Shown here: piece by piece, positions 8,885 through 17,247 of the stretch | How positions within the stretch are numbered: position 1 is the stretch's first letter | Layout: each line of letters starts with the position of its first letter | Origin: JACOMS01 sp964352785 | GTDB taxonomy: Bacteria > Pseudomonadota > Alphaproteobacteria > Caulobacterales > Maricaulaceae | Length of the DNA stretch: 64,000 nt | Direction of reading: 5' to 3' | Assembly (NCBI GenBank): GCA_964352785.1 | Contig: CAYGTI010000001.1 | Location: 124,001-188,000, forward strand | Position numbers and translations under genes: made by a program | Notes under the pieces: model-generated | Database searches by the model: none | The model's input: only the letters and a program-made list of their open reading frames with translations | Told to the model about the DNA's origin: nothing

Positions 8885-9670
8885 ATGTTAACACTTCTCT
8901 CTCCTGCTAAAAAAATGAACCTTGATCCGGTGCAAACCGATCTAGAAATTACGGCTCCGCGCCTAGCTGGTGATATTACCGAGCTGGCCACAGTCGCCAA
9001 AAAACAAAGTGCGGCTGACCTAAAACGCCTGATGCACATCAGCGATAATCTTGCAGAGCTTAACGTCGAGCGGTTTAAAGCTTTTAATCTGGAAGGCAAA
9101 AGCAACTCTTCCAAACCCGCCGGTTTGATTTTTGACGGTGATGTCTATTGGGGACTTGAAGCCAAAACTCTGCCGGACGATGATCTGGCCTTTGCTCAAG
9201 ATCACTTGCGTATTCTGTCAGGTCTTTACGGCGTACTGCGCCCGATGGACGCGATACAAGCCTACCGCCTAGAAATGGGCACCAAGCTGAAAACAAAACG
9301 CGGCGGCTCGCTCTATGATTTTTGGGGCACAACGCTTGCGGAAACTCTCCTGCTCGATATGGAAGGCCATTCGGATCAATCGATCGTCAATTTGGCGTCC
9401 AACGAATATTTCAAAGCCGTAGATAAAAAAACCTTGAAGCGCCCGATCATTGAGGCAAAGTTTTTGAACATCAAAGACGGCAAAGCCCGCAATCTGATGT
9501 ATTATGCCAAGTTCGGACGCGGATTAATGGCCCGCTGGATTATGCAAGAGCGGATTGACCGCGCAGGAGGTCTCAAAGACTTCAATCTCGACGGTTATAG
9601 TTTTGACTCGGCGCAATCCACAGAGACACAGTTGGTTTTCACGCGCCAGCAGCCCCCACCTAAAAAGTAA
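8885..9670 (+). CDS. yaaA: Peroxide stress protein YaaA
   Basis: YaaA proteins (DUF328) lower free intracellular iron and protect DNA during hydrogen peroxide stress. The 261-residue protein matches the family from end to end. It has the opening MLTLLSPAKKMN, the segment FDGDVYWGLEAKTL, then LSGLYGVLRPMD, YRLEMGTKL and the late YYAKFGRGLMARWI. A good ribosome-binding site, GAGGAAAGG at about 8869, precedes the ATG. The 163 bases before it hold no gene and probably carry its own promoter. It is nine bases upstream of yihY. In Escherichia coli the gene is under OxyR, but no OxyR site was identified here. Confidence 0.93.
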   Translation: MLTLLSPAKKMNLDPVQTDLEITAPRLAGDITELATVAKKQSAADLKRLMHISDNLAELNVERFKAFNLEGKSNSSKPAGLIFDGDVYWGLEAKTLPDDDLAFAQDHLRILSGLYGVLRPMDAIQAYRLEMGTKLKTKRGGSLYDFWGTTLAETLLLDMEGHSDQSIVNLASNEYFKAVDKKTLKRPIIEAKFLNIKDGKARNLMYYAKFGRGLMARWIMQERIDRAGGLKDFNLDGYSFDSAQSTETQLVFTRQQPPPKK

Positions 9671-9679
9671 GTCTGATTG

Positions 9680-10627
9680 ATGGCTCAGCCACCGCCTTGT
9701 AACGCTTGTTCCCCGCTCGGTTTTACGCACCGGGATTGGTGGGTGATCCTGAAAGACACCGCCCGTGAGACTAATCGCGACAATGTCGCTATTGTCGCGG
9801 CAGGTGTTGCGTTTTTCACAATGCTCGCCATCTTCCCGCTCATCACCGCCTGCTTGTCTATTTATGGCTACGTTGCCAATCCCGTTCGCGTCCAAAGGCA
9901 GCTTGAGAATATCTCGAGCTTACTACCTGATCAAGCATGGGAAATTTTAAACTCCCAAATCATGGCCGTGGCAAACGCGCCAAATTCCAAGTTAGGCCTT
10001 GGGATCGCCTTCGGTTTATTGATTGCACTCTGGAGTGCAGGCGCAGGTATTCGCGCTATTATGCGGGCGATGAACATCGCCTATGACGAAAATGAAAAAC
10101 GCTCTATAGCCACCTTCTATGCCTTGGCTGGTATGTTTACCCTGTGCGTCACCGTCTTTTTGTGGATTGCCCTTGCCGTTATTGTTGGTGTGCCCGCGCT
10201 TCTAACATTCGTAAAGCTCGAAGGCGTTGCCGCTGTTGTCACACAATATCTGCCTTGGGCGATTTTAATTACGCTCTTCGCCTTTGCTGTTAATATTATG
10301 TATTTGTACGGTCCATCGCGCCGTCCAGCCAAGATTCGCTGGGTGCTACCGGGCTGCCTTTTTGCGACTGCCGCTTGGGTCATCATTTCTGTCGGTTTTT
10401 CATGGTTTGTGTCAACGTTCGGGGCTTACAACAAAACCTATGGAAGCCTGTCGGCTGTGATTATTTTATTAATGTGGTTTTGGCTCACGTCCTTTGTTAT
10501 CATCGTCGGGGCTGAAATAAATGCCGCGATGGAACGCCGGACATGTGTAGATACAACGCGCGGCGCGGACCGACCCGCCGGAGAACGCGGCGCGGTCGTC
10601 TCCGACTATACGGATGTTATAATATAG
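9680..10627 (+). CDS. YihY/BrkB family inner-membrane protein
   Basis: This is a polytopic inner-membrane protein of the YihY/virulence factor BrkB family, whose molecular function is not established. Despite the old annotation it is not RNase BN. About six hydrophobic segments are visible, for example VAIVAAGVAFFTMLAIFPLITACLS, LGLGIAFGLLIALWS and the last LSAVIILLMWFWLTSFVIIVGAEIN. The family signature GxEINA near the C-terminus and AYDENEKRS after the third helix support the call. I start it at the ATG at 9680; a TTG one codon earlier is less likely. A hydrophilic tail after the last helix is rich in arginine and acidic residues. Confidence 0.88.
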   Translation: MAQPPPCNACSPLGFTHRDWWVILKDTARETNRDNVAIVAAGVAFFTMLAIFPLITACLSIYGYVANPVRVQRQLENISSLLPDQAWEILNSQIMAVANAPNSKLGLGIAFGLLIALWSAGAGIRAIMRAMNIAYDENEKRSIATFYALAGMFTLCVTVFLWIALAVIVGVPALLTFVKLEGVAAVVTQYLPWAILITLFAFAVNIMYLYGPSRRPAKIRWVLPGCLFATAAWVIISVGFSWFVSTFGAYNKTYGSLSAVIILLMWFWLTSFVIIVGAEINAAMERRTCVDTTRGADRPAGERGAVVSDYTDVII

Positions 10628-10747
10628 GCCACTGATTCCCAGCCGTATGAAACCCTCGGCACAGCCCAAAACTTGCAGAATTGTCGCACCTTGAATTTAT
10701 GTTAAATAATACATATTTTTCAATAACTTAAGCCAAATAATACCCGG

Positions 10748-10776
10748 TTGACTTCCCAACACACCGCAAGTATGTT
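10748..10776 (+). promoter_or_regulatory. Candidate sigma70-type promoter of the Fo ATP synthase operon
   Basis: TTGACT at 10748-10753 and TATGTT at 10771-10776 are separated by exactly 17 bases, in the 209-base gap before atpI. The first gene starts 60 bases after the -10 box, which leaves room for a short leader. The rest of the gap (10628-10747) is AT-rich and holds no recognised gene. The call rests only on match to consensus and on position. Confidence 0.5.
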
Positions 10777-10836
10777 GCGCGCGCTTTCCGAGGCGGCGTT
10801 GATTTTAGGGCCGTCATGGGTCGCAGGTAGATTATT

Positions 10837-11184
10837 ATGTCTGAAAAGAACGGAAATTCGTCGCAAACTTCATCATCTTCAGATTTGGAAAATCTTGGGA
10901 AGCGCGTTAGCGAGGCTCAGAAAAAACATTCCAAAAGTGATAAAGTCAGAGACGACAATTCTATGCTTGGAATGGCATGGCGGATCAGTACTGAACTTGT
11001 CGTTGCCGTTTTAATAGGCTGCGCTCTTGGCTTTGGGATTGATTATTTTGCCGGAACGGGTCCGATATTTATTATATTGGGTCTGATTTTGGGCACCATA
11101 GCTGGCATACGGAATACATTCCGGTTAGTTCTTGCGATGGAAGCCGCCGAAAAAGAGAGATTGAGCAAGCTAGACGATGTCTAG
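10837..11184 (+). CDS. atpI: ATP synthase subunit I (AtpZ/AtpI family)
   Basis: This small membrane protein helps assembly of the Fo c-ring and may conduct magnesium or calcium ions. The 115-residue protein has a charged N-terminal half (a KNGNSSQTSSSSDLENLGK region, likely flexible). Two transmembrane hairpin helices follow, STELVVAVLIGCALGFGIDYF and GPIFIILGLILGTIAGIRNTF, with the GxxxGxxxD pattern of the family. It opens the Fo operon, 27 bases before atpB. A 178-base untranslated stretch after the proposed promoter region precedes it. No F1 genes follow, as is normal in alphaproteobacteria, where F1 and Fo are separate operons. Confidence 0.9.
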   Translation: MSEKNGNSSQTSSSSDLENLGKRVSEAQKKHSKSDKVRDDNSMLGMAWRISTELVVAVLIGCALGFGIDYFAGTGPIFIILGLILGTIAGIRNTFRLVLAMEAAEKERLSKLDDV

Positions 11185-11211
11185 CGCGCAAACTGAATAA
11201 GGGAGAGGGAC

Positions 11212-11961
11212 GTGGCAAACGACCCGATGAAGCAGTTCGAAATTCAGCCCATTCTTGAGGGCCCGAAATTCGGCATCGTAGACACAACTTTCACCAATTC
11301 GTCTCTTTGGATGGTTGTTGCGACTTTGTGCGTGATAGTCATGTTTGGTATGGCCACTAGCCGCAAACTCATTCCGGGACGCATGCAATCTGTTGGAGAA
11401 ATATGCTATGAATTTATACGGGACATGTTGCACGATACGACAGGGCCCGAAGCTGCAAGATTTTTCCCTCTGATATTTACACTCTTCTTTTTTATCCTAT
11501 TCGGTAACATTTTAGGCATGAACGCCTACGGGTTTACATTCACCTCTCACCTAGCGGTCACTGCGGCCCTCTCAATTTTCGTCGTCGCCATGGTTTTTGT
11601 CTTTGGCGTCATCAAAAACGGCTTTCGGTTCTTCAAAATATTCGCGCCAGCAGGCCTCCCCTTTGCGCTTTATTTCCTGATCATCCCTATTGAAATTATT
11701 TCATTCCTGAGCCGCCCTGTTGCGCTGAGCGTACGCCTGTTCGCTAACATGATGGCCGGACACGTAATGCTTAAACTATTCGCCAGCTTTATTGCTTTTC
11801 TCGTCGGCTTAGGCGGCGTTTGGGCGGGCGTAGCTATATTGCCCATCATCGGCACAATGGGTATTGTTGCCCTCGAATTTCTAGTTGCAGGTCTGCAAGC
11901 TTTCGTCTTTGCGATCCTGACCTGCGTTTACCTCAACGACGTTTATCACGTCGATCACTAA
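11212..11961 (+). CDS. atpB: F1Fo ATP synthase subunit a
   Basis: Subunit a forms the two proton half-channels beside the c-ring of the ATP synthase. The 249-residue protein has the family length and several membrane helices. The essential arginine sits in the strongly conserved segment VALSVRLFANMMAGH. The last helix region shows EFLVAGLQAFVFAILTCVYLND, where the conserved glutamate and glutamine line the channel. The start is GTG at 11212, supported by the strong purine-rich site GGGAGAGGGA directly upstream. It is followed by atpE after 34 bases. Confidence 0.97.
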   Translation: MANDPMKQFEIQPILEGPKFGIVDTTFTNSSLWMVVATLCVIVMFGMATSRKLIPGRMQSVGEICYEFIRDMLHDTTGPEAARFFPLIFTLFFFILFGNILGMNAYGFTFTSHLAVTAALSIFVVAMVFVFGVIKNGFRFFKIFAPAGLPFALYFLIIPIEIISFLSRPVALSVRLFANMMAGHVMLKLFASFIAFLVGLGGVWAGVAILPIIGTMGIVALEFLVAGLQAFVFAILTCVYLNDVYHVDH

Positions 11962-11995
11962 CTTCGTCATATTCCATTATTCAAGGAGAACTATC

Positions 11996-12220
11996 ATGGA
12001 AGCAGAAGCAGCAAAGTATATCGGTGCAGGCCTAGCCTCTATGGCTCTCATCGGTGCCGGTATTGGTATCGGTAACGTCTTTAGTAGCTACCTTTCGGGC
12101 GCACTTCGCAACCCATCAGCCGCAGCCTCGCAGCGTACAAACCTTCTTCTCGGCTTCGCGCTTTGTGAAGCAACAGGCCTGTTCGGCTTCGTTATGGCGA
12201 TCATTATCCTCTTTATGTAG
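11996..12220 (+). CDS. atpE: F1Fo ATP synthase subunit c
   Basis: Subunit c is the proteolipid that forms the rotating ring of Fo. The 74-residue hairpin has two hydrophobic helices joined by a polar loop ALRNPSA, where RNP stands in place of the common RQP. The proton-carrying carboxylate is glutamate 58, in FALCEATGLFGFVMA. No second polar ligand pattern typical of sodium-driven rings is evident, so proton coupling is expected. A clear ribosome-binding site AAGGAG at about 11982 precedes the ATG. Translation of this gene must be high, as 10-15 copies are used per enzyme. Confidence 0.97.
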   Translation: MEAEAAKYIGAGLASMALIGAGIGIGNVFSSYLSGALRNPSAAASQRTNLLLGFALCEATGLFGFVMAIIILFM

Positions 12221-12264
12221 GATTTTGAACGCTTCACAGCCGTTTAACTCTCGAGGAGGCCAAC

Positions 12265-12810
12265 ATGGCAGCTGAGACCCCCCAAGCAGGAAATGCTGGA
12301 TACGCCGCAGAAGCGGCTTCCGGTGGTCTTCCCCAGTTTGATTTATCAACTTGGAGCAGCCAGATTTTCTGGTTGGTGGTTACATTTGGCCTTCTCTATT
12401 TCGTGCTCGCAAAATTTATCCTTCCTCGAATTGGCGAAGGTATCAGCGAGCGCGGAGACCGCATTGCCGACGATCTGGATGCCGCCTCGCGCATGCAGAA
12501 AGAAGCCGAGCAAGCGGGCATTGCCTATGACCGCCTGATGTCGAACGCCAATGCCAAAGCCCACAACATCGCGGAAACAACCCGTAAATCTGTGGATGAC
12601 GATATCGAAAAAGAGATCGAAGCGGCAGAAACTGAGTTTGCTAAGAAACAAGACGTGGCCGATGAACGTATCTCAGCGATCCGTACCTCGGCTATGGCGC
12701 AGATTGATGTTGTTGCAGCTCAAACTGTCGGTGCAATCGTTGACAAAATTGGTAATATCAAACCCACAGCGGCACAGATTAAAACCGCTATTTCAGCGCT
12801 GAAAGGGTAA
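12265..12810 (+). CDS. atpF': F1Fo ATP synthase subunit b'
   Basis: This is the first of two b-type peripheral stalk subunits. Alphaproteobacteria, photosynthetic bacteria and plastids use a b/b' heterodimer in place of two identical b subunits. The 181-residue protein has a mobile N-terminus (residues 1-25), one membrane helix (SQIFWLVVTFGLLYFVLAKFI), the short motif LPRIGEGISERGDRIADDLD, and then a long right-handed coiled coil rich in alanine, glutamate and lysine. A GAGGAGG-type ribosome-binding site lies before the ATG. The next gene, atpF, begins three bases after its stop. Confidence 0.92.
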   Translation: MAAETPQAGNAGYAAEAASGGLPQFDLSTWSSQIFWLVVTFGLLYFVLAKFILPRIGEGISERGDRIADDLDAASRMQKEAEQAGIAYDRLMSNANAKAHNIAETTRKSVDDDIEKEIEAAETEFAKKQDVADERISAIRTSAMAQIDVVAAQTVGAIVDKIGNIKPTAAQIKTAISALKG

Positions 12811-12813
12811 GTC

Positions 12814-13344
12814 ATGTTTGTGATCCAACCTTCACTAATAATGGCCGCCGGAACACCTTGGTATGTTGATGCGCGGTTCTATGTTGTCCTGTGTGTTTTA
12901 CTATTTCTTGCGACGCTAATATGGAAAGGCGCTCATAAAGCCGTTGCCGCGCTTTTGGATGAACGCGCAGACAAAATCAGCACCGAGCTTGAACAAGCGC
13001 GCCGACTTCGCGAAGAAGCCCAAACCCTTTTAGCCTCTTTCCAGCGCAAGCAAAAAGAAGCCGAAGAGCAAGCCGAAGACATCATTAAACAGGCTCGCAG
13101 TGACGCCGAAAACATGGCCGCAAAAGCCCGCAAAGATTTGTCTGAGCGCCTTGAGCGCCGCGCCGCGATGGCAGAAGCCAAAATTGCAACGGCCGAAGCT
13201 CAGGCTTTAAACGAAGTCCGTGCCCGCGCAGCTGATATCGCAACCAGCGCTGCTGAGAGCTTGTTGCGCAGCCACTTGAAAGCGGCTGATCATACGCGAT
13301 TAGTCACTGACGGGATCGCTCAAATGGGGAAAACACTCAATTAA
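12814..13344 (+). CDS. atpF: F1Fo ATP synthase subunit b
   Basis: This is the second peripheral stalk subunit, partner of b'. The 176-residue protein has a membrane helix near residues 20-38 (YVVLCVLLFLATLIW). Next comes the motif KAVAALLDERADKISTELEQA and a long heptad-rich helix with many alanine, glutamate and arginine residues, ending in a C-terminal dimerisation/F1-binding part. It closes the Fo operon and a terminator follows within 30 bases. The F1 genes atpHAGDC are not in this window. Confidence 0.93.
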   Translation: MFVIQPSLIMAAGTPWYVDARFYVVLCVLLFLATLIWKGAHKAVAALLDERADKISTELEQARRLREEAQTLLASFQRKQKEAEEQAEDIIKQARSDAENMAAKARKDLSERLERRAAMAEAKIATAEAQALNEVRARAADIATSAAESLLRSHLKAADHTRLVTDGIAQMGKTLN

Positions 13345-13372
13345 AGCGTAAAACTCTTATAAGATTGTATTC

Positions 13373-13399
13373 AAGGCCTTCCCTGTGAGGGCCTTTTTT
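13373..13399 (+). terminator. Rho-independent terminator after the Fo operon
   Basis: AAGGCC at 13373-13378 pairs with GGCCTT at 13390-13395 around an 11-base loop, and the right arm runs into a tract of six T. It lies 29 bases after the atpF stop. The next ATG is only about 15 bases downstream, so the acyltransferase gene must rely on read-through or on a promoter overlapping this site. Confidence 0.8.
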
Positions 13400-13413
13400 A
13401 TGAAAGAAAGTTC

Positions 13414-14487
13414 ATGACCTCCCCTGCCCCGCAGAAACTTTCAAACATACAGGCCTTGCGCGGGATCGCGGCCTTGCTAGTGGTGTTCATTCACTTGCGA
13501 TCCATCGAAGCCCAGTACAGCGTGGACACAATACTTCCTGATTTCATGCGGCTTGGCCTCAGCGGTGTAGACCTCTTCTTTGTCATCTCCGGCTTTATCA
13601 TGGTCTATGTCACGTGGCATGAAAAACGTACAATCTCTGGAAGTCTAAAATTCTTGTTTGCGCGAATCACAAGGATTTACCCGCTCTACTGGCTCGTTTC
13701 GGCTGCTGTTCTCATAGTTTGGTTCTTCAAGCCTGAGGTGACAACATTTAACCCAAGCCAAACGTCCATCGTAAAGTCATTCTTACTCTGGCCGGATCAC
13801 ACTCTACCCATGCTGAAACTAGGCTGGACACTTATCCATGAGCTCTATTTCTACCTTATGTTCGCGGTTTTACTCTTGTTACCGCGCCGCTTACTCGTAC
13901 CCGGTCTTATAGTTTGGATTATGTTTGTTGTTGCCGGAAACCGTTTGGGTTGGAGCGGGCTATCTCCTGTAAAAACATTGATTTTTCACCCGCTAAGCAT
14001 GGAGTTTTTTATGGGCGCAATGGCCGGATGGATATTCAAGCGTGGGCGAGGTATCGGCGGCGGCCTGACATTGATATTTGGCCTCGCTCTCTGGATTTTG
14101 AGTTTTTACTATCTGGTTACAGCTTTCCCCCCGACATTTTACCCCTCCAACTGGGAGCGTGTACTTTATTTTGGACTCCCGGGTATGCTAATTGTCTATG
14201 GACTTGCCAGCGTGGAGAGGGATGGTTTTGTCGTGCCCGGCTGGTGTTCAACGTTTGGCGATTGGTCTTATTCGCTCTATCTTTCGCACGTGCTTGTTCT
14301 AAGCGCTCTGGGACTGCTCTGGCGGCCATTCATCCAAGATGGACCGATTGATAACGCTGTGGTACTGACCTTGTTTACGGTGATCTGTATAGCTGTGTCC
14401 GCAGTGATTTGGTACCTCTTCGAGAAACCTGCTCTTAAACTTTTTCGAGCCCTTCGTGCGCGCCTTTTCCCGAACGTGAGATCATAA
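13414..14487 (+). CDS. Acyltransferase 3 family membrane protein
   Basis: This is a 357-residue integral membrane acyltransferase of the OafA/ExoZ type, which transfers acetyl or other acyl groups onto surface sugars. The N-terminal signature IQALRGIAALLVVFIHL carries the conserved arginine-glycine and catalytic histidine region. DLFFVISGFIMVYVTW and SLYLSHVLVLSALG follow at the expected places. About ten membrane helices are present. The acceptor is unknown and no glycan gene is next to it. Its last 53 bases overlap the end of the convergent DMT transporter gene. A GAAAGAAAG ribosome-binding site lies just before the ATG. Confidence 0.88.
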   Translation: MTSPAPQKLSNIQALRGIAALLVVFIHLRSIEAQYSVDTILPDFMRLGLSGVDLFFVISGFIMVYVTWHEKRTISGSLKFLFARITRIYPLYWLVSAAVLIVWFFKPEVTTFNPSQTSIVKSFLLWPDHTLPMLKLGWTLIHELYFYLMFAVLLLLPRRLLVPGLIVWIMFVVAGNRLGWSGLSPVKTLIFHPLSMEFFMGAMAGWIFKRGRGIGGGLTLIFGLALWILSFYYLVTAFPPTFYPSNWERVLYFGLPGMLIVYGLASVERDGFVVPGWCSTFGDWSYSLYLSHVLVLSALGLLWRPFIQDGPIDNAVVLTLFTVICIAVSAVIWYLFEKPALKLFRALRARLFPNVRS

Positions 14488-15376
14488 CACCCATTAGAAT
14501 AATCACAAACGCTGCAACGATCCGCCATGAAAACGGCTCGCTTAAAAGCCAAATGCCGGCAATAACCGAGGCAACAGGTGGAAAGTAATTAATTTTGGCG
14601 AGAACGCTCGGGCCCGTTTTCTGAATGATATACAGGTAGATAATCGTCGCCAAAGCGGTCGACCCAGCGCCCAGCCCCAAAATCATCCACAACGCCTCGG
14701 CGGGCGGGACAGGCGGCAGACCCGTAAACAAAGCGCAAACCGTTGACGTTACAGCCGCCATCGTTACCATCATCGCCGCGGCAAGGCTTGACGGCGTTTC
14801 AGGCGCGCGTTTGGCGCCGACCGTCGTGATGGCATAAAAACCAGCTGAGGCAAGAATTAAAAGTTGCCCTTTCCAATTCGACACCAGTTCTAAACTTAGG
14901 TTTTCGGGCAAGAACAAAATAACAATACCGAAAAAACCGATAATAAAACCAAACGTCTTGCGCCAGTTCAAAGGTTCATGGGCAAAGAAATGCGCCAGAA
15001 CAATCGTCATTAATGGCATTGCGCCCGCGATAATAGAAGCAATCCCGCTATCGACGGTGATCTGCCCGACAGAAATAAGAAAGAAGGGAATCACCATGCC
15101 CGTAAGCCCAAGTCCCAAGAACCAACGCCAGCGCACATCACCGAGCGGCGGGAAGCGGTGCCCCCGCCAATAGGTATAAGCCGTAACAAGGACAGCCCCG
15201 AGCACCGTTCGCGAGGCCACCAACCATATGGGCGAGACATGCCGAACGCCCACTGCCACCATGGTATAGGCGGTGCCCCAAACGAGAATCAGTATGACCG
15301 CCAAGAAAATCAAAAGAGGTCGCCCCAAAGAGCTGTCCATTGAGCTACCGCTAGAATCATGTGTGTTTTTTATCAT
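14435..15376 (-). CDS. DMT superfamily (EamA) transporter
   Basis: This is a ten-helix drug/metabolite exporter of the RhaT/YdcZ-like EamA family. Two repeated EamA domains are visible. The first includes AVILILVWGTAYTMVAVGVRHVSP, and the second starts near LLILASAGFYAITTVGAKRAP and ends with VAAFVIILMGVMIS. The substrate cannot be inferred. The ATG at 15376 gives a hydrophilic leader before helix 1; a second ATG 12 codons in is possible. It converges on the acyltransferase gene, with a 53-base overlap of coding regions, so the two stop codons lie inside each other's genes. Confidence 0.88.
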   Translation of the reverse strand: MIKNTHDSSGSSMDSSLGRPLLIFLAVILILVWGTAYTMVAVGVRHVSPIWLVASRTVLGAVLVTAYTYWRGHRFPPLGDVRWRWFLGLGLTGMVIPFFLISVGQITVDSGIASIIAGAMPLMTIVLAHFFAHEPLNWRKTFGFIIGFFGIVILFLPENLSLELVSNWKGQLLILASAGFYAITTVGAKRAPETPSSLAAAMMVTMAAVTSTVCALFTGLPPVPPAEALWMILGLGAGSTALATIIYLYIIQKTGPSVLAKINYFPPVASVIAGIWLLSEPFSWRIVAAFVIILMGVMISRSGKGAHEGLEKV

Positions 15377-15448
15377 ACGCCGCCCTGCCAGCGCGCGCGA
15401 AAGCGGTCAATCTGTAATCAATACTCAAAGAAAATAGCTCCGGTGCGC

Positions 15449-15489
15449 AAATTGAATTGACTCTCGAAAGCCTATGAGTCACTCAATTT
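15449..15489. promoter_or_regulatory. Imperfect inverted repeat upstream of the glycine riboswitch
   Basis: The left arm at 15449-15463 and the right arm at 15476-15489 share the outer AAATTGA/TCAATTT and inner GACTC/GAGTC pairs, with a small bulge and a 12-base loop. The left arm contains TTGACT, a possible -35 box, but no good -10 follows at normal spacing. It may be an operator for the gcv promoter or a leader hairpin. The rest of 15377-15502 shows no gene. Confidence 0.35.
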
Positions 15490-15502
15490 AAACACTTTCA
15501 AG

Positions 15503-15690
15503 TGGGAGAGTGCGGCAAGGCTCAGGCCAAACCGCCGCCGAAGACGCAACCGCCCCGGAAACGCTCAGGCTCCAAGGACCGTTTGAAAGACAAAACGCTG
15601 GAAAGCGGGTCAGCGATGACCCCGCCGACGGAGTAAGCAAAGCGCGAGGGTCGCGCCTGTGAATCTCTCAGGCTCAAGAGACAGCAGGCG
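15503..15690 (+). promoter_or_regulatory. Tandem glycine riboswitch controlling the gcv operon
   Basis: Two consecutive glycine aptamers lie 39 bases before gcvT. The first, about 15503-15583, carries the conserved GGAGAG start, GCCGAAGACGCAA, CCCCGGAAACGCTCAGGC and CAAGGACCG. The second, about 15590-15690, carries CTGGAAAGCGG, CGCCGACGGAGTAAGC, TGAATCTCTCAGGC and AAGAGACAGCAGG. These are the consensus blocks of the class. Known members sense glycine and switch on glycine cleavage genes, sometimes with cooperation between the two aptamers. No strong terminator stem followed by a U tract is seen before gcvT, so control at translation initiation is plausible. Confidence 0.93.
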
Positions 15691-15728
15691 GCACATGCGC
15701 GGCAATTTCGCCGTACGTAAGGTGTGCT

Positions 15729-16868
15729 ATGACAGAACTCAAACAAACAAAGCTTCACGCCAAGCATACGGCTCTCGGGGCCAAAATGGTGCCGTTTGCG
15801 GGCTATGATATGCCCGTGCAATATCCGATGGGTGTTTTGAACGAGCATTTGCACACGCGTGCAAAAGCCGGATTGTTTGATGTTTCTCACATGGGCCAGT
15901 GCTTTATCATCGCAGATGACGGCACGTTTGAGACAGCGGCCAAAGCGCTCGAAAAACTTGTCCCGGCAGACATTCGAAGCCTTGAGCCCGGACAGCAGCG
16001 CTACTCGCAATTTTTGAACGCAGACGGCGGCATTCTGGATGATCTGATGATCTCCCGTCTTGGGTTTGCCGGACATACGCACAAGCTGTATCTTGTGGTC
16101 AATGCGGGATGCAAGGACGCGGACTTTGCCCATATAGAATCGCATCTCCCGAGCGGCGTGAAACTCGATATTGCCGACGACACACTCTCGCTTATCGCCC
16201 TGCAAGGCCCCAGAGCTGTCGATGTTTTAGCCGCTATGAACCCCGCCGTGCGTGATCTTGTATTTATGACACATACGGATCTGCCCCTGTCACCCACAAT
16301 CTGGGTGCATATTTCGCGCTCGGGCTATACGGGCGAGGACGGGTTTGAAATTTCGGTCAAGCATGACGATGTGAACGCTCTTGTTGACCTTTTACTGGCA
16401 CATGAAGATGTCGCCCCGATTGGTTTGGGCGCGCGCGACAGCCTGCGCCTTGAGGCCGGGCTTTGTCTTTATGGTCATGATATTGATACAACAGTATCGC
16501 CAATAGAGGCGGGGTTGATCTGGTCAGTACAAAAGCATCGCCGCGAAGGATGTGACTATTTGGGAGCCGGGCGCATTGCGTCTGATCTGGCGGATAAAAC
16601 AACCCAACGCCTTGTCGGCATTCAGCCCGAAGGCCGCGCCCCGGCGCGCGAGCATACCGAAATTCAAGATATGGACGGAAAAACCATTGGCGAGATTACG
16701 TCCGGCGGATTTGGCCCAAGCGCAGGCGGCCCGGTCGCCATGGGTTATGTGGCTCGACAATTTATCAAGGCGGGAACGCCCATTCAGTTGATCGTGCGGG
16801 GTAAAGCCCGCCCGGCCAAAGTTTGCAAACTCCCATTTGTCCCGCATAATTATCACAGAGGATCATAG
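15729..16868 (+). CDS. gcvT: Glycine cleavage system T protein (aminomethyltransferase)
   Basis: GcvT moves the methylene group from aminomethyl-lipoyl-GcvH to tetrahydrofolate and releases ammonia. The 379-residue protein matches the family throughout: HTALGAKMVPFAGYDMPVQY at the start, GLFDVSHMGQ, ISRSGYTGEDGFEI in the folate-binding part, GLGARDSLRLEAGLCLYGHD, and the C-terminal GEITSGGFGPS and PAKVCKLPFVPHNY. It is the first gene after the riboswitch. It is followed after two bases by gcvH. A short overlap with a purine-rich GTAAGGTGTGCT site precedes the ATG. Confidence 0.97.
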   Translation: MTELKQTKLHAKHTALGAKMVPFAGYDMPVQYPMGVLNEHLHTRAKAGLFDVSHMGQCFIIADDGTFETAAKALEKLVPADIRSLEPGQQRYSQFLNADGGILDDLMISRLGFAGHTHKLYLVVNAGCKDADFAHIESHLPSGVKLDIADDTLSLIALQGPRAVDVLAAMNPAVRDLVFMTHTDLPLSPTIWVHISRSGYTGEDGFEISVKHDDVNALVDLLLAHEDVAPIGLGARDSLRLEAGLCLYGHDIDTTVSPIEAGLIWSVQKHRREGCDYLGAGRIASDLADKTTQRLVGIQPEGRAPAREHTEIQDMDGKTIGEITSGGFGPSAGGPVAMGYVARQFIKAGTPIQLIVRGKARPAKVCKLPFVPHNYHRGS

Positions 16869-16870
16869 CT

Positions 16871-17242
16871 ATGAGCACATATTATTCAGAAGATCACGAA
16901 TGGATCAAAATAGACGGCGACACGGGCACAGTCGGGATTTCGCCTTACGCAGCCGGACAACTCGGCGATGTTGTGTTTGTCGAACTCCCCGAAATCGGCC
17001 GCGAAATGGCTAAAGGCGACGAGGCCGCGGTGGTTGAGTCTGTCAAAGCGGCGTCCGAAGTCTACGCGCCTGTTAGCGGCGCGGTTACAGAGGTCAATAC
17101 CGCTCTGGAAGATGCGCCGGAAACCGTCAACGCGTCAGCGAACGATGAGGGCTGGTTCCTTAAAATGACAATCGCAGATGCCAGCGAGCTTGAAGCCCTG
17201 ATGGACGAAGCAGCCTACAAAACCTATTGCGAGGGTTTATAA
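16871..17242 (+). CDS. gcvH: Glycine cleavage system H protein
   Basis: GcvH is the lipoyl shuttle that carries the aminomethyl intermediate between the P, T and L proteins. The 123-residue protein has the normal length. The lipoylated lysine is residue 59, in VVESVKAASEVYAPVSG. The opening EDHEWIKIDGDTGTVGIS and the late NDEGWFLKM also match. It sits two bases after gcvT and six bases before the PaiB-like gene, so all are likely on one transcript. Confidence 0.97.
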   Translation: MSTYYSEDHEWIKIDGDTGTVGISPYAAGQLGDVVFVELPEIGREMAKGDEAAVVESVKAASEVYAPVSGAVTEVNTALEDAPETVNASANDEGWFLKMTIADASELEALMDEAAYKTYCEGL

Positions 17243-17247
17243 AATAA

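Noticed and set aside
15522..16205. Open frame of 227 codons on the minus strand over the riboswitch and gcvT start
   Set aside because: It is antisense to the glycine aptamers and gcvT, has no ribosome-binding site, and the composition is that of a reversed gene.
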